A DNA stretch of 64,000 nt from Pedobacter polysacchareus (GTDB lineage Bacteria > Bacteroidota > Bacteroidia > Sphingobacteriales > Sphingobacteriaceae): NCBI RefSeq assembly GCF_019802255.1, contig NZ_JAHYSS010000002.1, positions 822,548 to 886,547 of the forward strand, given 5' to 3'. A model generated the notes under the pieces. That model was not told the DNA's origin and did not search any database. It saw only the letters and a program-made list of their open reading frames with translations. Made by a program: the position numbers and the translations under genes. Of the stretch, positions 54,082-61,963 are shown in pieces (the first letter of the stretch is position 1; every line of letters begins with the position of its first letter).

Positions 54082-54144
54082 CGGAAGGGGTTGCTATAGT
54101 AAACATTGCAGTTACCCTATGGCAAGCCCTTCCGAACCCCTTCC
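54082..54144. repeat. GC-rich hairpin element with two competing right arms
   Basis: Lies within the 328-base gap 53929-54256, which has no convincing gene. Left arm CGGAAGGGGTTGCTATAG (54082-54099) pairs with CTATGGCAAGCCCTTCCG (54117-54134) at 16 of 18 positions. Its GGAAGGGGTT part can instead pair perfectly with AACCCCTTCC (54135-54144). It may be a bidirectional-looking terminator region, an alternative-fold RNA, or a member of a dispersed palindromic repeat family. Confidence 0.6.
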
Positions 54145-54256
54145 AGCTCCTATGATAAGGGCGATCTCTTCCCGACCACTACCCGACCAGTATCGCGTTT
54201 TTCTTACAGAAAAGCAAACTAGCTTTCAAAGGTATATCTCTCCATTTTTTGTGAGA

Positions 54257-55327
54257 TCAGGCATTCCGAAGGAAGTACTTTTTTCTAAACCAAAAGGAAA
54301 GATTGACGAGGGCAATGAGGGCTGGTACTTCTACCAATGGACCGATTACTCCTGCGAAGGCTTGTCCGGAGTTGATTCCAAATACACCGATTGCCACTGC
54401 GATGGCCAGTTCAAAATTGTTTCCGGTTGCGGTGAAGGCGATTGCAGTACTTCTGCTGTAATCTGCACCGAAATACTTGCCAGCGAAGAAGCTTAAAAAG
54501 AACATCAATGCAAAATAAATGGCTAATGGAATGGCGATACGAACCACATCTAAGGGAATCTGAACGATCAGTTCTCCTTTCAAACTGAACATGACAACAA
54601 TGGTAAATAACAGCGCAATCAGGGTGATTGGTGAAATGAAGGGCACAAATTTTTCCTGAAACCAGCGCTCACCTTTTAATTTAATCAGGCTGTACCTGCT
54701 GATGATGCCCATAGCAAAAGGAATCCCCAGATAGATGGCTACACTTTCTGCAATCTGACCGATGCTGATGGAAACTTCCAGCCCTTTTAATCCGAATAAT
54801 GGCGGCAGTACCGTAATGAAAACATAGGCATAAACGCTGTACAATAAGACCTGAAAGATGCTGTTGAGGGCAATTAGTCCGGCGGCGTATTCCCGGTTTC
54901 CCTCTGCCAGCTCATTCCAAACCACTACCATCGCGATACATCGGGCTAAACCGATCAGGATCAATCCGATCATATATTCCGGATAATCCCTTAAAAATGT
55001 AATGGCCAATAGGAACATTAACACCGGACCAATGATCCAGTTCAGTACCAATGAGGTGCTCAGGACTTTGGTGTCTTTAAAAACTTCTCCCATGTTTTCA
55101 TATTTCACTTTGGCCAGGGGAGGGTACATCATCAGGATCAGGCCAATAGCCAGGGGAATATTTGTGGTGCCACTGGAAAAGGAATTGATGATTCCCGCAG
55201 AAGCGGGAACAAAGTATCCTATGCTAACCCCAATAGCCATGGCCAGAAAGATCCATAAGGTAAGATAGCGGTCTAAAAAGCTGAGCTTTTTTCGTGCAAC
55301 TACTGGGGTACAATGATTTGCAGACAT
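54257..55327 (-). CDS. acr3: ACR3-family arsenite efflux permease
   Basis: 356 residues with ten predicted membrane helices. Family markers include [19 protein letters not shown] at the N-terminus, the conserved Cys in [19 protein letters not shown], and the final [19 protein letters not shown] with [13 protein letters not shown]3 proteins export As(III) using the proton gradient, with the helix-4 Cys essential for transport. It is the last gene of the arsR-DUF6428-arsC-acr3 operon; its start is 6 bases after the arsC stop. The C-terminus, [12 protein letters not shown], is complete. Confidence 0.95.
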   Translation of the reverse strand: MSANHCTPVVARKKLSFLDRYLTLWIFLAMAIGVSIGYFVPASAGIINSFSSGTTNIPLAIGLILMMYPPLAKVKYENMGEVFKDTKVLSTSLVLNWIIGPVLMFLLAITFLRDYPEYMIGLILIGLARCIAMVVVWNELAEGNREYAAGLIALNSIFQVLLYSVYAYVFITVLPPLFGLKGLEVSISIGQIAESVAIYLGIPFAMGIISRYSLIKLKGERWFQEKFVPFISPITLIALLFTIVVMFSLKGELIVQIPLDVVRIAIPLAIYFALMFFLSFFAGKYFGADYSRSTAIAFTATGNNFELAIAVAIGVFGINSGQAFAGVIGPLVEVPALIALVNLSFWFRKKYFLRNA

Positions 55328-55333
55328 GCTAGA

Positions 55334-55747
55334 TTACAGGTTTTTGTGAACAAAATTTTGGCAGTATTCCTTGATCATATCCCGGACTTCGGCAAATTTT
55401 GCCTGGATTTCTGCTTCAGTTCCTGTGGCCTTTGCGGGGTCTGGGAAGTTGTAATGAAATTTGATGGCCTGAGTTGGAAAAAATGGACAGCTTTCTTTCG
55501 CGTTGTCACATACAGTGATCAGGAAATCAAAATCTAGGGCCATATATTCTTCGATATGGTTAGAGGTATGTGTTGAAATGTCTATACCATCTTGCTTCAT
55601 CGTTTCAATGGCCCTTGGATTTACTCCATGAGTCTCTATCCCTGCGCTGTAAATCAGCGCTTTATTGCCAGCAAAATGTCTTAAATAACCTTCTGCAATC
55701 TGACTGCGACAGCTATTGCCTGTGCAGAGTACGAGTATTTTTTTCAT
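55334..55747 (-). CDS. arsC: Arsenate reductase of the low-molecular-weight phosphatase family
   Basis: 137 residues. The P-loop CTGNSCR (Cys8 to Arg14, CX5R) at the N-terminus and the later FPDPAKATGTE with the general-acid Asp identify the LMW tyrosine-phosphatase fold used by thioredoxin-type arsenate reductases. A second Cys pair position appears in ITVCDNAKESCPFFP, matching the redox cysteines of this class. It reduces As(V) to As(III) for export by the ACR3 protein encoded next. It sits 10 bases after the DUF6428-type gene. A plain protein phosphatase is excluded by the extra cysteines and the operon. Confidence 0.93.
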   Translation of the reverse strand: MKKILVLCTGNSCRSQIAEGYLRHFAGNKALIYSAGIETHGVNPRAIETMKQDGIDISTHTSNHIEEYMALDFDFLITVCDNAKESCPFFPTQAIKFHYNFPDPAKATGTEAEIQAKFAEVRDMIKEYCQNFVHKNL

Positions 55748-55757
55748 CTGTTAAAAT

Positions 55758-56345
55758 TTAGCAACAACCAGATCCAGGCGTGCAGATTTCAGCATCCGGG
55801 GCAAAATTGATCAATTGAATTTTTGGTTTTTCTGTGGATACAGTTTCCACTGCTGCTGTTGTTGGGCTACAGCATTCTACGCCTGTTTCATTGGTGCCGC
55901 AGCTGCCTCCGCGATTGATCGCTTTACATTGTGTGGCATCAGGAATGAGGTTTACAATTAAATTTTCTCCATCGATGGTCATTTCTCCAGGATACATCTG
56001 ACGGGTGTCAAACTGAGAATTTCCAAACTCAATTTTCACGATTCCTATAGGATTCAGGGGTAATGATTTTTCTACCAATTCCACAATAGATAAGGCTTTC
56101 TTCACTTGCATAGCCCTTTCACTGTCCTTTTCTGAAGGCTCCCAAAGTTGTACGATGATCTCCGTCCAGGAATTCATCACACCACCGCAATCCACGGATA
56201 CGATAGGTGCCTGTTTGATTTCGGTGATGTGGTAGGAGGCATCTACCCATTGATTTGCTGCATATTGAAATTGCAGCGTTAGCTCAGGATGAGCTTGTAA
56301 CTTCGCTTTGAAGTTTTCCCAGTTCATTAATGTTGTGGTATTCAT
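55758..56345 (-). CDS. DUF6428-like protein of the ars operon with Cys-rich tail
   Basis: 195 residues from ATG at 56345; the frame extends 10 codons to a TTG at 56375, but that lies within the operator. The N-terminal two thirds has no recognised motif (VDCGGVMNSWTEIIVQLWEP, then FGNSQFDTRQMYPGEM). The C-terminal part is cysteine-rich, with Cys140, 149, 158, 159, 188, 194 and 195, ending in CTPGSGCC. Genes of this type, annotated DUF6428, recur in Bacteroidota ars operons. The adjacent cysteine pairs suggest As(III) binding, in the manner of the metallochaperone ArsD, but there is no sequence evidence of homology. It lies between arsR and arsC. Confidence 0.7.
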   Translation of the reverse strand: MNTTTLMNWENFKAKLQAHPELTLQFQYAANQWVDASYHITEIKQAPIVSVDCGGVMNSWTEIIVQLWEPSEKDSERAMQVKKALSIVELVEKSLPLNPIGIVKIEFGNSQFDTRQMYPGEMTIDGENLIVNLIPDATQCKAINRGGSCGTNETGVECCSPTTAAVETVSTEKPKIQLINFAPDAEICTPGSGCC

Positions 56346-56367
56346 ATATTGCAATTTTACGATTGAT
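56344..56367 (-). promoter_or_regulatory. Second ArsR-type operator, between arsR and the DUF6428-type gene
   Basis: On the minus strand ATCAATCGTAAAATTGCAAT abuts the ATG of the DUF6428-type gene. It shares nearly all its bases with the site in front of arsR (56726-56749), differing only in a few spacer bases. Half-sites CAAT and ATTG are separated by six bases starting CGTA. Confidence 0.65.
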
Positions 56368-56381
56368 GTAGACAATTTTTT

Positions 56382-56711
56382 TTAACAGCAGGGGATTTCA
56401 CCTTTATAAGCACCCAGGAATGCGCCCAATTGGCTTTCCATCATTTTCCAGGTTTTTGGATTGATGCAATAGCAGACACTTACGCCTTCAATGGTTCCTT
56501 GAATGAGCCCTGCATTTTTTAGCTCTTTTAAATGTTGCGAGATGGTGGCTTGTGCCAAACCTAGTTCTTCGACAAGATCACCACAAATACAGGTGTTGGA
56601 AGCCAGAATTCGCTGCAAAATGGCAATTCTTGCCGGGTGTGCCATTGCCTTTAATAGTTGAGACAATTGGTTTTGCTCGTCGGTAAATATTTCTGATTTG
56701 GTCAGTCCCAT
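56382..56711 (-). CDS. arsR: ArsR-family metalloregulator
   Basis: 109 residues. The winged helix spans AMAHPARIAILQRILASN through ATISQHLKELKNAGLIQGTIEG. The metal site is in the first recognition-region helix: CICGDL with Cys41 and Cys43, close to the ELCVCDL site of As(III)-sensing ArsR. A second Cys cluster lies in SVCYC and a CC pair ends the protein. It represses by binding imperfect inverted repeats and is released by As(III). Two near-identical candidate sites, in front of its own gene and after it, suit autoregulation plus a second control point. Confidence 0.93.
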   Translation of the reverse strand: MGLTKSEIFTDEQNQLSQLLKAMAHPARIAILQRILASNTCICGDLVEELGLAQATISQHLKELKNAGLIQGTIEGVSVCYCINPKTWKMMESQLGAFLGAYKGEIPCC

Positions 56712-56725
56712 GTCTTGTTTAATTG

Positions 56726-56749
56726 ATACATTGCAATAATACGATTGAT
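56726..56749 (-). promoter_or_regulatory. ArsR-type operator upstream of arsR
   Basis: On the minus strand ATCAATCGTATTATTGCAAT, 15 bases before the arsR start codon. It has CAAT-N6-ATTG half-sites and is matched by the copy at 56344-56367. Confidence 0.65.
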
Positions 56750-56834
56750 AGCTGGATCTTCCAAATAAATTTGTTCAAAAGACCAAAATATGACTTTAGC
56801 TGAGTCGGGATATAGGAAGAGTAACTGGTTGATA

Positions 56835-58397
56835 TTAAACAGCGGACCCTTTTTCGGTGGCCACCCTATAGGTAGGATCTTCCAGGATATTCACTACAAT
56901 AATAGCTGCTGCATCTTTTAATAGTTTTCTGCAATCTTCACTTAAATGAATTAAATGAAGCGTTTTTCCTATTTTTCGATAACGTTCAGTTAGCTTGTTG
57001 ATCGCATCTATGCCAGACATATCTGCAATCCTGCTGTCTTTAAAATCAATAAAAACGACTTCCGGATCCTCGGCTGGTTCAAACTTTTCCAGGAAATTGT
57101 GGGTAGAACCGAAAAATAACGGGCCATAGATCTCGTAGTGTTTGGCCCCATTTTCATCGAAGTACTTCTTTGCACGGATTCTTTTGGCACTTTCCCAGGC
57201 GAACATTAATGCGGAAACGATCACGCCGATCAATACCGCGAGTGCCAGATTGTGGAGCCATACGGTAATTCCTGCGACTAGCACACCTACAAAAATATCT
57301 TTACCAGGCATTTTATTGATCACTTTGAAGCTCATCCATTCAAATGTCCCAATCGCGACCATGATCATCACGCCTGTCAGGGCGGCCATAGGTACTTTTT
57401 CTATCAGCGGGGCACCAAAAAGAATGATCATTAATATCGTAATTGCGGCAATAATTCCAGAAAGCCTGGCTCTGGCACCTGCAGAAAGATTAACCAGTGT
57501 TTGTGCAATCATTGGGCAGCCTCCCATTCCAAAGAAAAAGCCATTGAGCATATTTGCCGAACCTTGGGCAATACATTCCCGGTTGCTATCGCCTTTGCTT
57601 TCTGTGATTTCATCTACCAGATTTAAGGTGAGTAATCCTTCCGTTAAACCTACAGCGCCCATAATTAAGGCATAAGGCAGGATAATTTGTAAGGTTTCCA
57701 GGGTAAATGGTACCTGAGGAATATGAAAAGGAGGAAATCCGCCACTCACAGCTGCGATATCCCCAACGGTTTTGGTATCAATACCGAAGCCTAAAACAAT
57801 CAGGAACACCACAATAATAGCGACCAATGAGGCGGGGATGGCTTTCGTGAATTTTGGTAAGATCAGCACAATGGCGATGGTTAAGGCAACGAGGCTAGCC
57901 ATCAGGTATAGTGCAGTACCGCTGAGCCATACCATTTCTCCGTTAATTACGGTTTTAAATTGTTCTAATTGCGCTATAAAGATGATAATGGCCAATCCGT
58001 TGACGAAGCCAAACATTACCGGCTGAGGGACCAGGCGTACAAATTTGCCCAGCTTAAATAAGCCAACACTAATTTGAAAAACACCAGCAAGTATGACGGC
58101 AGCAAAAACATAATCCAGGCCATGTGATTTCATTAAAGCAATGAGTACAATTACGGTAGCGCCTGCTCCGCCGGAGATTAAACCTGGTCTGCCACCAAAT
58201 ATTGCTGTTACTAAACCCATGATGAAGGCAGCATACAAACCTGTTAGTGGTGGAAAGCCTGCCAGAATAGCAAAGGATAAGGATTCCGGCATCATTGTCA
58301 TGGCTACAGTTAGCCCTGCAAGGATTTCAGTTTTATAATTGATCTTTTTAGAAAAGTCGAACAGCTGGATAAAAGGTTTCTGGAGGTAAGGCTTCAT
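56835..58397 (-). CDS. SulP-family inorganic anion transporter with STAS domain
   Basis: 520 residues. The N-terminal membrane domain begins INYKTEILAGLTVAMTMMPESLSFAILAGFPPLTGLYAAFIMGLV and contains FGGRPGLISGGAGATVIVLIAL, both SulP signatures, across about 10-14 helices. The C-terminal STAS domain (about residues 415-515) has YEIYGPLFFGSTHNFLEKF and VVFIDFKDSRIADMSGIDAINKL. Members carry sulfate, bicarbonate or other anions with Na+ or H+. The substrate cannot be told here. It is adjacent to arsR but has its own transcription unit; the arsR operator lies between. It has no obvious partner such as a carbonic anhydrase gene next to it. Confidence 0.92.
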   Translation of the reverse strand: MKPYLQKPFIQLFDFSKKINYKTEILAGLTVAMTMMPESLSFAILAGFPPLTGLYAAFIMGLVTAIFGGRPGLISGGAGATVIVLIALMKSHGLDYVFAAVILAGVFQISVGLFKLGKFVRLVPQPVMFGFVNGLAIIIFIAQLEQFKTVINGEMVWLSGTALYLMASLVALTIAIVLILPKFTKAIPASLVAIIVVFLIVLGFGIDTKTVGDIAAVSGGFPPFHIPQVPFTLETLQIILPYALIMGAVGLTEGLLTLNLVDEITESKGDSNRECIAQGSANMLNGFFFGMGGCPMIAQTLVNLSAGARARLSGIIAAITILMIILFGAPLIEKVPMAALTGVMIMVAIGTFEWMSFKVINKMPGKDIFVGVLVAGITVWLHNLALAVLIGVIVSALMFAWESAKRIRAKKYFDENGAKHYEIYGPLFFGSTHNFLEKFEPAEDPEVVFIDFKDSRIADMSGIDAINKLTERYRKIGKTLHLIHLSEDCRKLLKDAAAIIVVNILEDPTYRVATEKGSAV

Positions 58398-58453
58398 TTG
58401 CCTGCAAAGTTACGTTGGATTTATCAGGCTTTAATCTGCAGGAGCTGAAAAAT

Positions 58454-59128
58454 TTAGATGGGCAGATAATTGTTGATCGGTTTAATCAGGCTGGAGTCGT
58501 TGAGACTGCGGTCTGCGATGTCTTTGGTCACTTGAAACCTGGTCATCAATTCCGGAGGATAGCTCATACACAGCGCCAATAATTTTTCTTCTTCAATGGT
58601 TTTACTCAGCCATGCTTTTTCCGTTTCCGGCGTTAAAATGACTGGCATGGATTTGCTGATGCCACTAATGAGTTCATTTCCGGGGATGGTAATGATACAG
58701 AAGGATTCATACCTTTCTTTTGTAATGGGGTCAATCCAGGCAGACCAGATTCCGGCCATTGAGAAAACTTTCCTGTCTTTTAATGTGAAACGAAAGGGAT
58801 ATTTTTCTGCGCCGAACCTTTTCCATAGGTAAAAGCCATCTGCCAGCACCAGACAGCGTTTATGGGTGACCATGAGTTTTCTAAACAGTTGTTTAGAAAG
58901 AATCTGGGAATGCCTGACGGTACACATGATTGATTTTCGCTCTTTAAAGAAAAACGGAACCATGGAGTAGTGCATCTTTTTTATTAAATGAGGTTCATCT
59001 GCCGTGACCACCATGCCTGGCATATAGATGCCAATGTTATAGGTGGGCGTATAGGCTGCTTCTAATTCATACGGATAATTTTGCTGTATCAATGGAAGCG
59101 CTTCTGTAAGAGAGAACGATAAACTCAT
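58454..59128 (-). CDS. SRAP/YedK-fold protein apparently lacking the catalytic residues
   Basis: 224 residues from ATG at 59128; a longer frame to 59254 overlaps CbpM and is rejected. The SRAP (HMCES/YedK) fold is recognisable from TPTYNIGIYMPGMVV, RCLVLADGFYLWKR, VFSMAGIWSAW and SKSMPVILTPE. The family normally starts with Met-Cys so that Cys2 can crosslink to abasic DNA, and uses an Asn, a Glu in DGFYEW and a His before MP. Here there is no N-terminal Cys; the Glu position is Leu101, the His position is Ser158, and the Asn-Ala-Arg region reads CTVRHS. It therefore looks inactive for self-crosslinking, though it may still bind DNA. It follows CbpM by 37 bases. Confidence 0.75.
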   Translation of the reverse strand: MSLSFSLTEALPLIQQNYPYELEAAYTPTYNIGIYMPGMVVTADEPHLIKKMHYSMVPFFFKERKSIMCTVRHSQILSKQLFRKLMVTHKRCLVLADGFYLWKRFGAEKYPFRFTLKDRKVFSMAGIWSAWIDPITKERYESFCIITIPGNELISGISKSMPVILTPETEKAWLSKTIEEEKLLALCMSYPPELMTRFQVTKDIADRSLNDSSLIKPINNYLPI

Positions 59129-59165
59129 AGTGTGAAAATTAGGTTTCCTTTCCGTTAATGCAATA

Positions 59166-59453
59166 TTACTTATGGAGCTGGAGTTCGTGCTGCAATTCCT
59201 TGATCTCCTGCTGCATATCATGTACGCGCTGCAGCAAGTGCCTGATGGCGTCAATCCCTTCTATATTAATTTGAAGGTCATAGTGCAAATGAACATATTT
59301 ATCCAATTCTGCGAGCTGATCTGTATGGATACATTTTTCTTTTTCAACAACTGGGAACCGGACAATTTCTGATTCTTCCAGTGAGACCATAAAAGAAGGG
59401 TCTATGTGATAATTGATACAATATTCAGTGATGGTGATGAATTCTGTTTCCAT
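59166..59453 (-). CDS. cbpM: Chaperone modulator CbpM (MerR-like)
   Basis: 95 residues, the usual length. An N-terminal MerR-like helical part (FITITEYCINYHIDPSFMVSLEESEIV) and a C-terminal helix with IDAIRHLLQRVHDMQQEIKELQHELQ, a probable coiled coil, match CbpM. The protein binds the J domain of CbpA and inhibits its co-chaperone action. It starts 11 bases after the stop of the DnaJ-type gene, the classic cbpA-cbpM order. Confidence 0.88.
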   Translation of the reverse strand: METEFITITEYCINYHIDPSFMVSLEESEIVRFPVVEKEKCIHTDQLAELDKYVHLHYDLQINIEGIDAIRHLLQRVHDMQQEIKELQHELQLHK

Positions 59454-59464
59454 AGCTGTAGGGA

Positions 59465-60376
59465 TTAACTCAGGTTTTGTAGTTCTCTAAACAGTTCTTG
59501 TTGTTTTTGAGTCAGGTTTTCTGGAAGTTTAACATTATAAGTAATAAAAAGGTTCCCAAATTCTCCATCTTTCTTATAAAGGGGGAAGCCTTTATTTTTC
59601 AGTCTGACTTTAGTGCCGTTTTGTGTTCCAGCCGGGATTTTAAGTTTTACTTTTCCATCCAGGGTTTCCACCATGACTTCTCCACCCAAAACAGCGGTAT
59701 ATAAATCAATATCCTGCGTCAGGTATAGGTCGTTGTGCAGTCTTTTGAAGATTGGATCTTCTTCCACATTAATGGTCAGGTATAAATCACCTGCCGGGCC
59801 ACCGTTTACTCCGGGAGCACCCATGCCCTTTAATTTAATGACCTGATCGTCCGCTATACCTGCAGGAATGGTAATCCTGATTTTTTTATCATTGATGGTC
59901 AGCGTTTGTTTATGCGTGGTATAAGCATCTCTAAGAGAAATGCTAAAACTTGCATTGTAATCCTGCCCTTTGAATTTCATGCTGCCTCTTCCAGATGATC
60001 TTCCGCCGCCACCGCCACCAAACATAGATTCAAAAAAGTCTGAGAAATTGCCGCCACCAAAATCACTAGCACCTTGTCCGCCTCTGCCACCACCAAAAGG
60101 ATTTCCTCCAGTGTGTCTGGATTGTGATCGGGCCTGTTCAAACTGGTCTGAATTTTTCCAGTGTTCTCCGTACTCATCGTATTTTTTTCGCTTTTCCGGA
60201 TCACTCAGCGCCTCATTTGCTTCATTGATTTCCTGGAATCTCTTGTTTGCTTCTTTATCGTTGGGATTTAAATCCGGATGATATTTCCTTGCCAGTTTCC
60301 TGTATGCTTTTTTTATATCCTCCTGTGAAGCTTTTTTGTCAACGCCCAGAATCTTATAATAGTCGATAAATGCCAT
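59465..60376 (-). CDS. cbpA: DnaJ-type co-chaperone CbpA (type II J protein)
   Basis: 303 residues. J domain at about 1-70, [20 protein letters not shown] with the HPD triplet at residues 33-35 ([10 protein letters not shown]), then a Gly/Phe/Ser-rich linker ([28 protein letters not shown]). No CxxCxGxG zinc repeats are present, so it is type II. The C-terminal substrate-binding domains contain [40 protein letters not shown]. It stimulates the ATPase of DnaK and assists protein folding under stress. Partner gene cbpM follows directly. Confidence 0.93.
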   Translation of the reverse strand: MAFIDYYKILGVDKKASQEDIKKAYRKLARKYHPDLNPNDKEANKRFQEINEANEALSDPEKRKKYDEYGEHWKNSDQFEQARSQSRHTGGNPFGGGRGGQGASDFGGGNFSDFFESMFGGGGGGRSSGRGSMKFKGQDYNASFSISLRDAYTTHKQTLTINDKKIRITIPAGIADDQVIKLKGMGAPGVNGGPAGDLYLTINVEEDPIFKRLHNDLYLTQDIDLYTAVLGGEVMVETLDGKVKLKIPAGTQNGTKVRLKNKGFPLYKKDGEFGNLFITYNVKLPENLTQKQQELFRELQNLS

Positions 60377-60655
60377 ATCAATAATTGGTCTATCCTCAAA
60401 TTTAAGCTATTATTTTTATCATTCCTCAATATTCAGCTATTTGTATTAAGTAAGTGTTATAATTACACCGATTTTCTCAATAATAATAATAAATTTGAGA
60501 ATCAATGGCTTGCGGCTGACCACCTAAGCTATAAACCAAGTGTAAGCTGTTCCTGTAGGAGTCCGTCTTTTTCTAAGATGGTACCTCCATGTGTCGTTTC
60601 GGATCTGTTTACATGGCGTTTGATTTTGCTCGAATACATTAATGCACAAACGAAT

Positions 60656-61927
60656 ATGAAACCAAATCAACCAAACTCAAGAAGAGATTTTATTAAAAAG
60701 ACAGCGGTAGGTGTTGCTGCCTTCAGCATCGTCCCCAGGTATGTACTTGGCGGAACCGGATTTATTGCACCCAGTGATCGCCTGACTAAAGCGGTCATCG
60801 GTGTTGGCAGTATGGGAAGAGGCCATTTTGGATACGATGGAACACAGGTCGTAGCCATTTGTGATGTCGATACCAGACATTTGGATCTCGCAAAACCGAT
60901 GCTCGATAAAGGGGTCAAGACCTTTAGTGATTACCGGGAATTGATCAAATTACCGGAAGTAGATATTGTACACATCGCCACACCGCCGCACTGGCATGGG
61001 ATTATGGCCGTTGATGCTGCCAATGCCGGAAAAGACATTTGGTGTGAAAAGCCGATGACGCATACCATCGGAGAAGGTAAGCGGGTGATGGAAGCCGTTC
61101 AAAAACATGGCAGGATGTTCCGTTTAAATACCTGGTTCCGTTTCAAAGATAATTTCTATGGGATGGGGACTACGGTGAAACCGATTAAGAGATTAGTAGA
61201 CAGCGGTTTATTGGGTTGGCCACTAAAGGTAACCGTGAGTAAGCATACTGGTTTCGACTGGAAGTTTTACTGGGTAGGAAAAGACAATTTACCTGTTGAA
61301 CCTGTTCCAAAGGAATTGGATTATGATGCCTGGTTAGGTCCGGCACCATTTAAACCGTATAGCACACATCGCGTGCACCAAACTTTCAGGGGATACTGGG
61401 ATTATGATGGCGGCGGTTTAAGTGATATGGGACAGCATTATCTGGATCCTATTCAATACTTCCTGGGTAAAGACGACACCAGTCCTGTTTCTGTAGAAAT
61501 TGATGCGCCACAGCAGCATACTGATGCAGTAGGCATCTGGCGTAGAATTACATATACTTATGCAGATGGCTGCCAGATCATTCTGGATGGCGAAGGAAAA
61601 GATGAGAAAGCGGCTTATATTGAAGGCCCTAAAGGCAAGCTTTATGCTGGATTTAAGTCTGATATTCCTGATTTGGAACGTAAGCTGGCTGCATTCCCTG
61701 ATCCGGCACCGCAAATGACGGATTTTATCACCTCTGTGAAAACCAGGAGCCAGTTTGCTTTAAATGAAGAAAATGGGCATCGTTCCTGCAATATCATCAA
61801 CATTGGATTGGCGGCATTACGCTTAGGCCGATCGCTGAAGTTTGATCCGGTAAAACAGGAGTTTATTGACGATGAGGGTGCAAACAGATTGATTAACCCA
61901 GTCATGCGCGCTCCATACACCATTTAA
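60656..61927 (+). CDS. Gfo/Idh/MocA-family oxidoreductase, Tat-exported
   Basis: 423 residues. A twin-arginine signal (NSRRDFIKKTAVGVAAFS, about residues 8-25) points to export as a folded protein. The Rossmann domain has TKAVIGVGSMGRGH, VAICDVD and TPPHWHGIMAVDAANAGKDIWCEKPMTHTIGEG, with the family EKP motif. The C-terminal dimerisation domain has RGYWDYDGGGLSDMGQHYLDP, whose Asp/His pair is the usual substrate site. Exported members oxidise sugars, often at C3 in a pathway that breaks glycosides via 3-keto intermediates. A HEAT-repeat gene follows 36 bases later. The frame continues to an ATG at 60578, but the Tat signal starts at 60656. Confidence 0.9.
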   Translation: MKPNQPNSRRDFIKKTAVGVAAFSIVPRYVLGGTGFIAPSDRLTKAVIGVGSMGRGHFGYDGTQVVAICDVDTRHLDLAKPMLDKGVKTFSDYRELIKLPEVDIVHIATPPHWHGIMAVDAANAGKDIWCEKPMTHTIGEGKRVMEAVQKHGRMFRLNTWFRFKDNFYGMGTTVKPIKRLVDSGLLGWPLKVTVSKHTGFDWKFYWVGKDNLPVEPVPKELDYDAWLGPAPFKPYSTHRVHQTFRGYWDYDGGGLSDMGQHYLDPIQYFLGKDDTSPVSVEIDAPQQHTDAVGIWRRITYTYADGCQIILDGEGKDEKAAYIEGPKGKLYAGFKSDIPDLERKLAAFPDPAPQMTDFITSVKTRSQFALNEENGHRSCNIINIGLAALRLGRSLKFDPVKQEFIDDEGANRLINPVMRAPYTI

Positions 61928-61963
61928 AATCAATTCATTCGAACCCATTCTCAAATATTTATA

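Noticed and set aside
54059-54496. Plus-strand open frame of 145 codons covering the hairpin element
   Set aside because: It crosses the palindromic element and runs antisense into acr3; the translation has no family features.
59129-59254. Longer start for the SRAP-fold protein
   Set aside because: The extension overlaps the CbpM gene out of frame, is Ser/Cys-rich and unlike the family, and does not supply the expected Met-Cys terminus.
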